From Gemmatimonadota bacterium (lineage in GTDB: Bacteria; Gemmatimonadota; Gemmatimonadetes; Longimicrobiales; Gaopeijiaceae), in assembly GCA_022823365.1 (NCBI GenBank), contig JAJDXG010000056.1, forward strand, positions 310,001 through 374,000: a DNA stretch of 64,000 bases, written 5' to 3'. Made by a program: the position numbers and the translations under genes. Under the pieces are notes generated by a model. That model saw nothing but the letters and a program-made list of their open reading frames with translations. It had not been told where the DNA came from and searched no databases. The first letter of the stretch is position 1; each line of letters starts with the position of its first letter. Of the stretch, positions 51,027-61,860 are shown one piece after another.

Positions 51027-52253
51027 CTACGGCAGCCCGTACCTCTCCAGGTATTGCAGGTCGAACTCGTCCATGCGCACTACGTAGACCACGCCCTCGC
51101 CGAAGGCCACCACGCGGCGCTCCAGCGGAAGCTCGATCGTTGCCGTGCGCGTCCCGGAAGCGTCGAAGAGATCGTATGCGGGGGCATCCCCCGCCGCAGT
51201 ATGGCGGCGCACCCAGGCGCGGCCCGTCGCGTCGACGGGGATGCGTTGGAAGAACGCCGGTTTGCTGTCGGGCCACTGGTAGCTGTCGAGGTCGTCGTTG
51301 CCCGGGGCTCCGCCGCGGCCCGCGCGCATGTCGAAATTGCCGTTGCTCTGCTCGACCTGGATTGTCATGCCGCCGCCGGTCTCAGCCTGGGCGTCGCGCC
51401 ACTCCTCCATCTCGGCCCTCCCGATGCCCACCGGCGAGTAGGCGTAGGCCGGCCCGCGGGTGACCTCGCCGTCCGGCGCGATCCACTCCACCCAGAACTC
51501 CCCGGATCCGGGGACCGACCGGGCGGTCACCACCCGGCCATCCGCGGCCACGCCCCACGCGTCGGCGGGCGAGAGCGGAATCGGCGAGATCGACACGTTC
51601 TGGTTGCCCGCTCCGCCCGAGGTGCGGCGGGTGCGGTCGATCAGCTTGACGCTCGCCACCGTGTCCACGGCTTCCGTCTCCAGGTCATAGCGGAGAACCT
51701 GCGAGGAGTCCGCCACCCGTCCCCCGGCGCTCATCCCGAAGCCCTGGAAGTAGATGCCTCCGCTCGCGTCCACGCCCTGCGGAATCGCGAGCATGATCGG
51801 CGCACCCATCTGGAACGCACCCAGCATGTAGGGTCGTGTGTCGCCGAAGCTCAGGTCCGCGCCCATCTCGGTCAGGCGCCCGTTGCCGAGGTCCACCAGC
51901 AGGGACCTGTCGCCGGGCAGCGGCCACACCGCGTCCGGCTGGCGGTATTCCGCGGGTCCCTCGCCCACGCGGCCGACGGTGACCGTGGTTCCGGCCTCCA
52001 TGTCGACCACCAGCAGCGTCTGCCCCAGCGGATCCGCCACGAGCACACGCCCGTCCGGCAGTTCGCGCACGGTCTGGATCACGGCGAACTCGTGTTCGAG
52101 CGCCGCCTGCGCCGGACCGAGGCCGGTGCGATCCCCGTCGGCGCCCTGGCCGCCACAGGCCGCGGCGGAGACCGCCGCAAGGGCTGCGCCGATTCCCTGC
52201 AGCGCGAGCCTGGTCGGATATCGGAGACGGATGCGTTGGGCCTTGTCGTTCAT
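51027..52253 (-). CDS. 6-bladed beta-propeller lipoprotein
   Basis: Lipobox-like AAVSAAACGG; VIQTVRELPDGRVLVADPLGQTLLVVDME. Confidence 0.7.
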   Translation of the reverse strand: MNDKAQRIRLRYPTRLALQGIGAALAAVSAAACGGQGADGDRTGLGPAQAALEHEFAVIQTVRELPDGRVLVADPLGQTLLVVDMEAGTTVTVGRVGEGPAEYRQPDAVWPLPGDRSLLVDLGNGRLTEMGADLSFGDTRPYMLGAFQMGAPIMLAIPQGVDASGGIYFQGFGMSAGGRVADSSQVLRYDLETEAVDTVASVKLIDRTRRTSGGAGNQNVSISPIPLSPADAWGVAADGRVVTARSVPGSGEFWVEWIAPDGEVTRGPAYAYSPVGIGRAEMEEWRDAQAETGGGMTIQVEQSNGNFDMRAGRGGAPGNDDLDSYQWPDSKPAFFQRIPVDATGRAWVRRHTAAGDAPAYDLFDASGTRTATIELPLERRVVAFGEGVVYVVRMDEFDLQYLERYGLP

Positions 52254-52708
52254 GGTCTCGAAGAACCTCCGTGAGCAGGTCGGAAAAACGCGGTCGGGCT
52301 CGCCCCGCGACAGGGTGCTACGAGCCGCTGCCGGTGTCGAGGAGCCGGCGCAGCCCGCAGTCGGTTCGTCCATGGGACTCTAACCGTGTCCGCGTGGTTG
52401 CACGGGCCGGGACCAAGATGAGCAGTGGCCGTGGAGTCGTCCACCCGAGGCGAGGCACCCGATCCGTCGGATGCCATGTGCCTGCATCCGGGGACCCGAT
52501 GACTTCGCGGAAGTGCTCTGCCTGATCCCCGCGCGCGCTCCGGGGTAGACGAAGCCGGCAGGTTGCGGCCAGCTTTGCGGCACCGGGTGTCTCCATGTTC
52601 GGGGACTGCGCCCGGGGCCGGTTCCCTCGTCGCGGTGGCGGGGGAGGTTGCGGCCTCGGGCGGCATCCCGTCCCTTTCACGCCCCGACCAAGAGGCTACG
52701 ACTCACCC

Positions 52709-54379
52709 ATGAGGCGCATCGCACGGTTTGCGTGGGTCCTGCTTCGTCTGCTGCCGTTCCTGATCGCGTTCCTGCGCGACCGCCGGCGCTGGATCATGGT
52801 CGGGCGCCCCGCGCGCCGGGGGCCGGGACACCACGAGCGACGCGCCGCCCGCCTGGTCGGGACCATTGCCGCCCTCGGACCCGCTTTCATCAAGCTGGGG
52901 CAGATGTTCGCCTCGCGCGCCGACATCCTTCCCGAGCCCTATCTCAGCGCCGTGGGCACGCTCCGCGACCAGGTGCCGCCCGCTTCCCCGGACGCGGTCG
53001 TGCGCGTGATCGAGCAAGAGCTCGGCGGGAGGCTCCCGGATCTTTTCGAGAGCTTCGACCGCGAACCCATCGCCGCGGCCAGCCTGGGACAGGTGCACCG
53101 GGCCCGGCTCGACGGACGCGATGTGGCGGTAAAGGTGCTCCGTCCGCGCGTTGAGCAGCGGGTCGCGCTGGACGTGGATACCGCATTCCGGATCGTCTTC
53201 TGGCTGAATGTCCTGTTCCCCAACCATCACATGCGGGCGCTGGCCAACGTGATCCGCGAGTTCTCGGTGAAGGTGCGCGAAGAGATGGATCTGAGGGTGG
53301 AAGCCGAGAACACCCGGCGCTTCCGGCGCGCCTTCGCGCGGGACCGCGCTGTAAGGGCGCCGCGCGTGTTCGACGACATGACCACCCGGCACGTGATGGT
53401 GATGCAGTACATGGAGGGCACCCGCATCGATCGCCTGGGAGACCGCGTGCGCCGGGGACGCCCTTCGGCCAGCCTGCTCATGGAGAGGCTGTCCTCGGTA
53501 TACCTGCGCATGATGATGATGGACGGGTTTCTGCACGCCGATCCCCATCCGGGGAACCTGCTGGTGGCGGAGGACGGATCGCTCGTGGTGCTCGACTGGG
53601 GCGCCGTCATCGAGGTCCCGCGCTGGACCCGCCAGAGCCTGCTCGGCCTTTCGATGGCCGTGGTGCGGGAGGACATCGACGGCGCCATCGGCGCCATGTA
53701 CCGGCTGGGGATGATCGGCCCGGAGGTGTCGCGCGGGGAGATCCGCGAGGCGGCGGCGGAGATCGTGCGGGTGGTGGAGGGCGCGCGCAAGAACGGACAG
53801 GGCGGCCGGCGGCGCGTTCAGGAGAGCGTGCGCGAGGTGCTGGACACCTTCTACACCTGGCCGCTCATGCTCCCGCGCGAGCTCGTCTACCTGTTCCGCA
53901 CGCTCGTGCTGCTCGAGGGCATCGGAGCCGCCTACGACGCCCGCTTCGACTCCTTCGCCGTCTTCCGCAGGGTGGTGGGCGCGCACCGGGGCGAGATCCT
54001 GCGCACCGCTGGCCGGGAACCGGTCGCCATCGCGAAGGACGTGTGGTCCGAGACCAGCGGGCTGGTGCGTTCCGCGCGCGAGCTGCTGGTACGGGCCGAA
54101 CGCGAGAATCTGCGGGTGCGGGTGCATCCGCGCGACATCCAGGGCATCGAGCGCTCCCTGACGCTACTGGGCCGACGGCTGCTGCTGTCGATCTTCGCCG
54201 CCTCCACCGCCGTCATCTCCGCCATCATCTACATCTCGCTCGACAACGTCTGGGTGCTGGCCGCCGGGCTGCTCGCCGCCCTGGTGCTGTTCCTGGTCGT
54301 GCTGGTCGTCCCCGCGCATCTGCTCGACAACCCGTTGCGCCACGCGCGTGGGCTGGGATCGCGTCGATGGCAGCCGTAG
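52709..54379 (+). CDS. ABC1/AarF/UbiB-family atypical kinase
   Basis: LGPAFIKLGQMFASRADILPEPYLSAVGTLRDQVPP; AAASLGQVHRARLDGRDVAVKV; GFLHADPHPGNLL. Confidence 0.95.
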   Translation: MRRIARFAWVLLRLLPFLIAFLRDRRRWIMVGRPARRGPGHHERRAARLVGTIAALGPAFIKLGQMFASRADILPEPYLSAVGTLRDQVPPASPDAVVRVIEQELGGRLPDLFESFDREPIAAASLGQVHRARLDGRDVAVKVLRPRVEQRVALDVDTAFRIVFWLNVLFPNHHMRALANVIREFSVKVREEMDLRVEAENTRRFRRAFARDRAVRAPRVFDDMTTRHVMVMQYMEGTRIDRLGDRVRRGRPSASLLMERLSSVYLRMMMMDGFLHADPHPGNLLVAEDGSLVVLDWGAVIEVPRWTRQSLLGLSMAVVREDIDGAIGAMYRLGMIGPEVSRGEIREAAAEIVRVVEGARKNGQGGRRRVQESVREVLDTFYTWPLMLPRELVYLFRTLVLLEGIGAAYDARFDSFAVFRRVVGAHRGEILRTAGREPVAIAKDVWSETSGLVRSARELLVRAERENLRVRVHPRDIQGIERSLTLLGRRLLLSIFAASTAVISAIIYISLDNVWVLAAGLLAALVLFLVVLVVPAHLLDNPLRHARGLGSRRWQP

Positions 54380-55419
54380 CGGGCCGGGCGGAGGCCCCGG
54401 AGCGCGAGATGGCGCGCTCGCTCGCGGAGGGGTGCGGCGCGGGTGAGCGGGCGGCGCTGGCGCGGGCCATTTCGGTGGTGGAGGACCGCCGCCCGGGCTT
54501 CCGCGAACTGCTGGCACGGGTGGCCGCGAACGGCCGCCGGGCCCACCGGACGGGGATCACCGGGCCGCCCGGGGCGGGGAAGTCGACCCTGGCGGCGGCG
54601 CTCGCCCGGGTTTGGCGCGACGCGGGGGAGGAGGTGGGGATCGTGGCGGTGGATCCCACCTCGCCGTATTCCGGAGGCGCGCTGCTGGGAGACCGCGTGC
54701 GCATGGCGCCGCTCCGGCTCGACCGGGGCGTCTTCATCCGCTCGATGGCGACGCGCGGGGCGGGCGGCGGCCTGGCCGAGGCGGTGCACGACGTGATCGA
54801 CCTTATGGAGGGGACCGGATTCGGCCGCATCCTTCTGGAGACCGTGGGGGTCGGCCAGACCGAGCTGGGGGTGGCGGAGGCCGCCGATACGGTGGTGGTG
54901 GTGCTCACGCCCGAATCGGGCGACGAAGTGCAGGCCATGAAGGCCGGGCTTGCCGAGGTGGCTGACATCTTCGTGGTCAACAAGGCGGACCGCCCGGAGG
55001 CTCGCGCGCTCGTGCGGCGGCTGCGCGATGCGGTCGGGCTGGGTCGCGGCCGGGGTGGCGGCACGCCGGGCGCTGGCGCGCGCGCGAAGGAGGACGGTGC
55101 GCCCGGATGGAACCCCCCCGTGCTTACTGCGGTCGCCACCGCGGGCGACGGGATCATCGCGTTGGCGGACGCCGTCGAGGACCACCGCCGCAGCCTTGCG
55201 GAATCGGGGGTGCAGGAAGCGCGCCGCATCGCCCGCGCGGAGGCGCGCATCCGGGCGGAAGTGCGTGCCGTCCTGGAGGCGCACCTGGGCCGGGTTGCGG
55301 GGGGCGGCGGGTTCGCGGAAGCGGCCCGGATGGTGGCCGGCGGGCGGGAGACGGTGTACGAAGCGGCGCAACGCCTGCTCGCCGGAGGAGGTATCCTGTC
55401 CCGGGACCTGGCGCCATGA
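54367..55419 (+). CDS. meaB: methylmalonyl-CoA mutase-associated GTPase MeaB
   Basis: [85 protein letters not shown]. Confidence 0.95.
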   Translation: MAAVAGRAEAPEREMARSLAEGCGAGERAALARAISVVEDRRPGFRELLARVAANGRRAHRTGITGPPGAGKSTLAAALARVWRDAGEEVGIVAVDPTSPYSGGALLGDRVRMAPLRLDRGVFIRSMATRGAGGGLAEAVHDVIDLMEGTGFGRILLETVGVGQTELGVAEAADTVVVVLTPESGDEVQAMKAGLAEVADIFVVNKADRPEARALVRRLRDAVGLGRGRGGGTPGAGARAKEDGAPGWNPPVLTAVATAGDGIIALADAVEDHRRSLAESGVQEARRIARAEARIRAEVRAVLEAHLGRVAGGGGFAEAARMVAGGRETVYEAAQRLLAGGGILSRDLAP

Positions 55420-55838
55420 CCACGACGCACCGCAGGATCCGCGTCCTGGTGGCGAAACCGGGACTGGACGGCCACGACCGCGGGGCGCGCGTCATCGTGA
55501 GCGCCTTCCGCGACGCCGGCTTCGAGGTGGTGTATACCGGTCTTCACCAGACCCCGGAGGCCATCGTCGAAGCCGCCCTGCAGGAGGACGCGGACGTAGT
55601 GGCGTTGTCGATTCTCTCGGGCGCCCACATGACCCTCCTGCCCCGGGTGAAGGCGCTCCTCGACGAGGCGGGGCTGGACGACGTCCTGGTCACCGGGGGC
55701 GGCATCATCCCGGACGAGGATGCGGAGGCGCTCCACGCCGCGGGCATCGGCCGGCTCTTCGGGCCGGGTACGCGCACCGGGGACGCGGTCGCCTACATCC
55801 GGACGTGGTTCGCTTCGTCGCGGCGGGCTGCGACATGA
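55416..55838 (+). CDS. stand-alone cobalamin-binding subunit of methylmalonyl-CoA mutase type
   Basis: [19 protein letters not shown] (DxHxxG), [35 protein letters not shown]. Confidence 0.95.
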   Translation: MTTTHRRIRVLVAKPGLDGHDRGARVIVSAFRDAGFEVVYTGLHQTPEAIVEAALQEDADVVALSILSGAHMTLLPRVKALLDEAGLDDVLVTGGGIIPDEDAEALHAAGIGRLFGPGTRTGDAVAYIRTWFASSRRAAT

Positions 55839-57568
55839 GCGCACGGAGCGCGGGATCGGCTCGCGCCGGGAAGGCCGGGCGCGCGTCCGCGGGGGACCCC
55901 GCCGTTCTCCGGGTACGCCGGCTCGCCGAGGAGCTCGAGGAGCTGCGGGCGCGGCTGCGGCTGGGCGGCGGGACGAAGCGCATCGAGCGCGAGCACGCCC
56001 GGGGCAAGTGGACGGCCCGCGAACGGGTCGCCGCACTGCTCGACTCCGGCGAGACCTTCGTCGAGATCGGCCTTCTGGTGGCGCACGACCTCTACGACGG
56101 ACGGGCGCCCGCCGCCGGCGTGGTCACCGGCGTGGGCCGGACCCAAGGGCGCGAGGTGGTCGTGGTCGCCAACGACGCGACCGTCAAGGCGGGAGCCTGG
56201 TGGCCCGAGACCATCGCCAAGATCCTGCGCGCGCAGGAGATCGCCATGCGCTGCCGCATCCCCATCGTCTATCTCGTCGACTCGGCGGGCGTCAACCTGC
56301 CGTACCAGGGAGGCGTTTTCCCCGGCAAGTACGGGGCGGCGCGCATCTTCTACTACAACTCGCTCATGCGCCGCTACCTGGGCATCCCCCAGATCGCCGC
56401 AGTCATGGGCCCCTGCATCGCGGGCGGCGCCTACCTGCCCGCGCTCTCGGACGTGATCGTCATGGTCGAGGGCACCAGCTTCATGGGGCTCGGGGGGCCC
56501 AACCTGGTCAGGGGCGCCATCGGGCAGACGGTCGAGGCGGAGGAGCTGGGGGGCGCGCGCATGCATACGTCGGTCAGCGGGGTCGCCCATTACCTGGCGA
56601 AGGACGATCCGGCCTGCATCGAGAAGATACGCGAGCTGATCGAGGCCCTGCCGCACGGCAACCGCCCTGGCGCCGTCGCCGTGAAGGCCTTGCGCCGGGG
56701 AACCTCCGGCTCCGCCGGATCGCGGCACCGGCGCACGTCTTCCCGCATCGGTCCGGCCCGCCCCGCGGAGGACCTCTACGATCTCCTCCCCGACGATCAC
56801 AGGCATCCCTACGACATGCCGGAGGTGCTGCGCTGCATCCTGGACGAGCCCGGGCTGGTGGAGTATCAGCCCGAGTACGCCCCCGAGATGATGTGCGGAA
56901 CCGGCGCCATCGACGGGATGCAGATCGCGGTTATCGCCAACGCACGCGGAATGGTGCGCGATGCGGAAGGCGGGCCGCCCCGGTTCGGAGGCATCGTCTA
57001 TACGAAGAGCGCGGAGAAGGTCGCCGGCTTCATCGAAACCATGAACCGCCGCCGCAGGCCGCTGCTTTTCGTGCAGGACGTCTCCGGCTTCATGGTGGGA
57101 CCGAAGGCGGAGCGCTCGGGCATCATCCGGGCGGGCGCGCATTTCGTCGAGGCGATGGCGAGCGCGACGGTGCCCAAGCTGGTGCTGACCCTCAATCACG
57201 CATCCGGAGCGGGCTACTACGCGATGGCGGGCCAGGGATTTGATCCGGACTTCATCCTCTCCCTTCCGACGGGGAGGATGGGGGTGATGGAGGGCGAGAG
57301 CGCGGTCATGGCGCTCTTCAGCCGGCAGCTCGAGGAGCTGCGCGAGCGCGGCGAGGTGCCGGACGAGGAGCTGCGCACGCGCATGGACGAGGTGCGGGAG
57401 GACTACGACCGCCAACTGGACGCCCGCTTCGCCGGCGCCCGCGGCTTCGTGGACGAGGTCGTGCTGCCCGGGGAACTGCGCGGGGCGCTGGCGCTGCTGC
57501 TGCGGGCGGCGCTCAACAACCCCGGGCCCCACCTGGGGGCGTTCCACCTGCCGCCGGGCGTGGCGTGA
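55835..57568 (+). CDS. acyl-CoA carboxylase beta (carboxyltransferase) subunit
   Basis: [73 protein letters not shown]. Confidence 0.93.
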   Translation: MSARSAGSARAGKAGRASAGDPAVLRVRRLAEELEELRARLRLGGGTKRIEREHARGKWTARERVAALLDSGETFVEIGLLVAHDLYDGRAPAAGVVTGVGRTQGREVVVVANDATVKAGAWWPETIAKILRAQEIAMRCRIPIVYLVDSAGVNLPYQGGVFPGKYGAARIFYYNSLMRRYLGIPQIAAVMGPCIAGGAYLPALSDVIVMVEGTSFMGLGGPNLVRGAIGQTVEAEELGGARMHTSVSGVAHYLAKDDPACIEKIRELIEALPHGNRPGAVAVKALRRGTSGSAGSRHRRTSSRIGPARPAEDLYDLLPDDHRHPYDMPEVLRCILDEPGLVEYQPEYAPEMMCGTGAIDGMQIAVIANARGMVRDAEGGPPRFGGIVYTKSAEKVAGFIETMNRRRRPLLFVQDVSGFMVGPKAERSGIIRAGAHFVEAMASATVPKLVLTLNHASGAGYYAMAGQGFDPDFILSLPTGRMGVMEGESAVMALFSRQLEELRERGEVPDEELRTRMDEVREDYDRQLDARFAGARGFVDEVVLPGELRGALALLLRAALNNPGPHLGAFHLPPGVA

Positions 57569-58956
57569 GGGGGAGAGGTGGCGGCGCGCGCACGGTGCGC
57601 GTCGCGGGCGCCGGCGGCTTCTGGGGCGATGACCTCGACGCGCCGATGCGACAGGTCGAGGAGGGCCCCATCGACTACCTGGTCATGGACTACCTGGCCG
57701 AGGTGACCATGTCCATTCTGCACAAGCAGCGCGCCCGCGACCCGGAGGCCGGGTATGCGCGTGACTTCGTGGCGCTGATGGAGCGCATCCTGCCGGCGTG
57801 CCTGGAGCGCGGCATCCGGGTGGTCGCCAACGCCGGCGGGGTCAATCCCGGAGGATGCGCCGACGAGGTGGCGCGGGCGGCCCGGCGCGCGGGCGTGGGC
57901 GGCCGCCTGCGGCTGGGGATCGTGACCGGCGACGACCTCATGCCCCGGTTGGACGAGCTGCTCGCCGCCGGCCACGAGTTGCGCAACATGGAGACCGGCG
58001 AGCCGCTGGCGGGCATCCGTGAGCGGGTGACGGGGGCGAACGTCTACCTGGGGGCCTTCCCGATCGCGGAGGCGCTGGGGCGGGGCGCCGACGTGGTGGT
58101 CGCCGGTCGCTGCGTGGACGCGGCGCTCACGCTGGGGCCCCTGCTGCACGAGTTCGACTGGGCGGCGGACGACCACGACCGCCTGGCCGCCGGGGTCGTG
58201 GCGGGGCACGTCAACGAATGCGGCGCCCAGTGCACCGGCGGGAACGCCATGCCGGAGTGGTGGACCGTCCCCGACCTCGACCGGGTGGGCTTCCCCATCA
58301 TCGAGGCCGAGCCCTCCGGCGACTTCGTGGTCACCAAGCACGAGGGGTCGGGGGGCCGCGTGAGCGCCGCCACCGTCACCGAACAGATCGTGTACGAGAT
58401 CGGCGACCCGGCGGCCTATCCCACCCCGGACGTGGTCGCGGACTTCACCACCGTCCGCCTGAGCGGGGCGGGGAAGGACCGCGTGCGGGTGACGGGGGCG
58501 CGCGGGCGCCCGCCCACCGGCTGGCTCAAGGCGTCCATCGTGTACGCGGGGGGGTGGCGGGCGGTCGGCACGCTCGTGTACGCCTGGCCGGACGCGGCCG
58601 CCAAGGCGCGCGCGGCCGCCCGCGTCCTGCGGGCCCGCCTCGACCGGCTGGCGCTCCGCTTCGACGAGGTGCGGACCGACCTCGTGGGGTGGGACTCGAC
58701 GCATGGGCCGCTGGCGGGCCCGCCGCCGCCGGATCTGCCCGAAGTGCAGCTGCGGGTCGCCGTTCGCGGCAGCGAGCGCGCCCCGGTGGAGCGCTTCACC
58801 CGGGAGGTCGCCCCACTGGTGCTGACCGGCCCGCCCTCCGTCACCGGCTTCGGGGAAGGGCGCCCGCGCGTGCGCGAAGTCGCGGCCTTCTGGCCCGCCC
58901 TGGTGCCGCGCGAGGCGGTGGAGCCCTTCGTCCGCGTGGAGACGCGCGCGGCATGA
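57565..58956 (+). CDS. AtuA family (acyclic terpene utilisation, DUF1446) protein
   Basis: GGFWGDDLDAPMRQVEEGPIDYLVMDYLAEVTMSIL; NAGGVNPGGCADEV; VAGRCVDAALTLGPL. Confidence 0.9.
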   Translation: MRGRGGGARTVRVAGAGGFWGDDLDAPMRQVEEGPIDYLVMDYLAEVTMSILHKQRARDPEAGYARDFVALMERILPACLERGIRVVANAGGVNPGGCADEVARAARRAGVGGRLRLGIVTGDDLMPRLDELLAAGHELRNMETGEPLAGIRERVTGANVYLGAFPIAEALGRGADVVVAGRCVDAALTLGPLLHEFDWAADDHDRLAAGVVAGHVNECGAQCTGGNAMPEWWTVPDLDRVGFPIIEAEPSGDFVVTKHEGSGGRVSAATVTEQIVYEIGDPAAYPTPDVVADFTTVRLSGAGKDRVRVTGARGRPPTGWLKASIVYAGGWRAVGTLVYAWPDAAAKARAAARVLRARLDRLALRFDEVRTDLVGWDSTHGPLAGPPPPDLPEVQLRVAVRGSERAPVERFTREVAPLVLTGPPSVTGFGEGRPRVREVAAFWPALVPREAVEPFVRVETRAA

Positions 58957-59125
58957 TCGTCGCTCGCCGGGCACGCAGCGGAGGATCGGTCCCACCGGGG
59001 TGGCGGTCGGGACTCCGCAGGACCGCTGGCCGTTTCCCTTCCGGGTACGAGGCTGCAATCTTCTCTCGGGCGCTCGCATGCCGGACCGGAGCAAGCGGGC
59101 GCGGAACCCGCGGGAGGCCCTGACC

Positions 59126-59521
59126 ATGGCGGCCGTCAAACTGGTCGAGCTGGCACACGCGCGCTCGGGCGACAAGGGCGATGTAGTCAACATCGGCGTG
59201 GTGGCCTACGATCCCGAACACTATCCGCTGCTCGTGCAGGCGCTGACTGCCGCGCGGGTACAGGAGCACTTCGGCGACATCGTCCAGGGGAAGGTGGCGC
59301 GCTACGAGCTTCCCAACCTGCACGCCCTCAATTTCGTGCTGCCCGGGGCGCTCGGGGGTGGGGGAACCGTGTCGCTGATGATGGACGCCCAGGGCAAGGT
59401 GTTTTCGACTGCGCTGCTGCGCATGGACGTGGAAGTGCCAGACGAGGTCGCGGGACGCGTGCGGGGGCGCGGCAGGCTCCCGCAGTCGCCTGATCCAAAT
59501 GGGGAGGACACGCACGGATGA
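59126..59521 (+). CDS. AtuA-associated C-terminal-domain protein (alternative start near 59078)
   Basis: VKLVELAHARSGDKGDVVNIGVVAYDPEHYPLL; ELPNLHALNFVLPGALGGGGTVSLMMDAQGKVFS. Confidence 0.85.
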   Translation: MAAVKLVELAHARSGDKGDVVNIGVVAYDPEHYPLLVQALTAARVQEHFGDIVQGKVARYELPNLHALNFVLPGALGGGGTVSLMMDAQGKVFSTALLRMDVEVPDEVAGRVRGRGRLPQSPDPNGEDTHG

Positions 59522-60294
59522 GCGCTGAAGAGCGGTTGCTGCACCGAGTCGAGAACCGGGTGTTGACGCTGACCCTCAACCGCCCGCACAAACGCAACGC
59601 GCTCGACTCGCACACTGTGCAGGCGCTGAAGGCGGCGCTCGTTCAGGCGCGCACCGACTCGGCCGTGCGTGTCGTGCTTCTGCGGGGGGCCGGACCCGAT
59701 TTCTGCGCTGGCGCGGACCTGGTGGAGATGGACCGCATCACCAGCATGGGGCCGGAGAAGATCCACGCCGACGCGCTGCGAATGGGCGATCTTTTCGTCC
59801 AGATGCGCGACCTGACCAAGCCGCTGGTCGCGGCGGTTCACGGCCGGGCGCTCGGCGGCGGATGCGGCCTCGCAACCGCCTGCGATGTGGTCCTTGTCCG
59901 CGAGGATGCGGAGTTGGGCTACCCGGAAGTCCACCTGGGCTTCGTGCCCGCGCTGGTGATGACCCTGCTCCGGCGCAAGGTGTCGGAAGGACGCGTGTTC
60001 GAGTTGGCGACGCTCGGCGAACGCTTCTCCGCAGCCGATGCCCTGGCATGGGGAATCGCGACCCGGGTGATGCCCGCGAACGACTTCGAGGGATTGGTCA
60101 TGGCCTACGCCACGGAACTGGCCCGGCGGGCTCCCTCCTCCGTCGCCCTTTCCAAGACTCTGCTCTACGACCTCGACAGTCTCGGCTTCAAGGATGGCAT
60201 CGCGCGGGCCGCCCAGATCAACGTTGCCGCCCGCCTGACCCACACCTGCCGGGAAGGGGTGCGCAGATTCCTCGAGCGCAAGAACCGGGACTGA
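59518..60294 (+). CDS. enoyl-CoA hydratase/isomerase family protein
   Basis: TLTLNRPHKRNALDSHTVQAL; GAGPDFCAGADLVEM; KPLVAAVHGRALGGGCGLATACDVVLV. Confidence 0.94.
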   Translation: MSAEERLLHRVENRVLTLTLNRPHKRNALDSHTVQALKAALVQARTDSAVRVVLLRGAGPDFCAGADLVEMDRITSMGPEKIHADALRMGDLFVQMRDLTKPLVAAVHGRALGGGCGLATACDVVLVREDAELGYPEVHLGFVPALVMTLLRRKVSEGRVFELATLGERFSAADALAWGIATRVMPANDFEGLVMAYATELARRAPSSVALSKTLLYDLDSLGFKDGIARAAQINVAARLTHTCREGVRRFLERKNRD

Positions 60295-60296
60295 CC

Positions 60297-60521
60297 GTGC
60301 TGTTCATCTTCGCGAGCCGCTCGCGTCCCCGGGAGGACCGCTATCTGCACACGCGCGTCGCGCTGATGTGCGTGGGCGCCGGGCTTGGACTCGCCGGCAT
60401 GCTGCTCGACATCGGCTGGCTGATCTGGATCGCGCTCGCCGCCCTGCTGGCCGGACTGGCGCTGCGCCACCTGCGCACCCGTGGCCGGGATGCGGACGAG
60501 GAGGGCGTCGAGCCGCTCTGA
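60297..60521 (+). CDS. small two-TM membrane protein
   Basis: VLFIFASRSRPREDRYLHTRVALMCVGAGLGLAGMLLDIGWLIWIALAALLAGLAL; GTG start directly after the enoyl-CoA hydratase. Confidence 0.5.
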   Translation: MLFIFASRSRPREDRYLHTRVALMCVGAGLGLAGMLLDIGWLIWIALAALLAGLALRHLRTRGRDADEEGVEPL

Positions 60522-60570
60522 CGCGCGGGCGGGCCGGTGCCCTGTCGCCCGCGATCAGTGCGGGCCGCTC

Positions 60571-61764
60571 TCAGGCCTCTGCCCCGTAGGGCAACATCGA
60601 AGGCGCCGCAAGCAGCAGGGCCACCAGAGCGGCCCGCTCCGGCATGCGCTCGACCATCACGTGCTCGTGGCTGGCGTGCGCCCCCGCTCCCACCGCGCCC
60701 AGACCATCGAGGGTGGGCGTGTACAGGCTCGTGGTGTTGCCGTCCGATCCCCCGCCGGAGGACGACTCCTCCATCTCCAGCCCCAGCTGTGCCCCGGCCT
60801 CCCGCGCCAGGTCCCAGAGCCGGCGGTTGCCCGGGGTCTGCTCCATGGGAGGACGGTCCATCTCCCCCCGGATCTCGACCGAAGCCCCGGACGCCGTGGC
60901 CTCGATGGCGCGGATGGCCCGTTCGACTCTGCGCGCGTCGGCGAGGGTGGGCACGCGCACGTCCACCTCGGCGCCCGCCTCCGGGGCGATCACATTGGGG
61001 CGAATCCCGCCCTCGACCGTCCCCACGTTGACGTTCACACCGCGGACGGGGTCGTTGAGGGCGTGCAGTTTCCGGATCACGTGCGCGAGTTCCAGGATCG
61101 CGCTCACTCCCTTCTCGGGTTCAAGCCCCGCATGCGCCGCGACGCCGGTGACGTGGACGGTAAAGTCTCCGCCCCCCTTGCGGGTTGTCTTGAGCCTGCC
61201 GTCCTCGCCCAGGGACGGTTCCAGCACCAGCGCCCTGTCGGCCCGCATCGCCAGCCGCACGATGTGCTCCCTGGAATCCGGGCTGCCGATCTCCTCGTCG
61301 GAGTTGTAGACGAACACCGGGGTGACCTCGGGTTCCCCGATACAGCGCCTGAGTGCCTCCACCGCGAAGATGCCCTGTACCAGGCCCGCCTTCATGTCGA
61401 AGGTGCCGGGTCCGTACAGGCGCCCCCGGTCCATGCGAATGGGCATCTCCTCGAGGGTGCCCACCGGCCAGATGGTGTCCGTGTGCCCGAGGACGAGCTG
61501 GTAGGGAGCGGGATGGCGGCGCTTGCGGGGAGAGGCATAGAGCGTTCCCCCCGTCGTCCGGCCAGCGAGGAGCCGGGATCGGTAGCCGATGTCGTCCAGT
61601 GCCTCGCGCAGGCGGGCCTGCACGGGGCGTTGCGAGGCGGCCACCATGGAAGGCGACTCGAGTTCGACCAACCGCTCCAGCAGGTCGCGCATCCGGTCGC
61701 GGGCGGCGTGCAGGTAGTCGAGGACGCGGGCACCCGCGTCCTTCTCCCACGGTGATTCGCTCAT
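60571..61764 (-). CDS. M20 family metallopeptidase (CPG2/ArgE-like)
   Basis: LVLGHTDTIWPVG; YGPGTFDMKAGLVQGI; VYNSDEEIGSPDSREHI; GGGSDGNTTSLYTPTLDGLGAVGAGAHASHEHV. Confidence 0.93.
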   Translation of the reverse strand: MSESPWEKDAGARVLDYLHAARDRMRDLLERLVELESPSMVAASQRPVQARLREALDDIGYRSRLLAGRTTGGTLYASPRKRRHPAPYQLVLGHTDTIWPVGTLEEMPIRMDRGRLYGPGTFDMKAGLVQGIFAVEALRRCIGEPEVTPVFVYNSDEEIGSPDSREHIVRLAMRADRALVLEPSLGEDGRLKTTRKGGGDFTVHVTGVAAHAGLEPEKGVSAILELAHVIRKLHALNDPVRGVNVNVGTVEGGIRPNVIAPEAGAEVDVRVPTLADARRVERAIRAIEATASGASVEIRGEMDRPPMEQTPGNRRLWDLAREAGAQLGLEMEESSSGGGSDGNTTSLYTPTLDGLGAVGAGAHASHEHVMVERMPERAALVALLLAAPSMLPYGAEA

Positions 61765-61860
61765 CTCTCGGCCATTTCCGCATCGCCTCGCTTCGGGTCG
61801 CGCGCCAAACCTCCCAATATAACGCCGCAGAGACCGCTGGCTGGTTGGCCAGGGGGATGT

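Noticed and set aside
52254-52708. tRNA or ncRNA in the 455-bp gap before the AarF-like kinase
   Set aside because: No cloverleaf or T-loop pattern I could support
54225-57547. Long minus-strand ORFs opposite meaB and the carboxylase
   Set aside because: Antisense shadows of strongly supported genes
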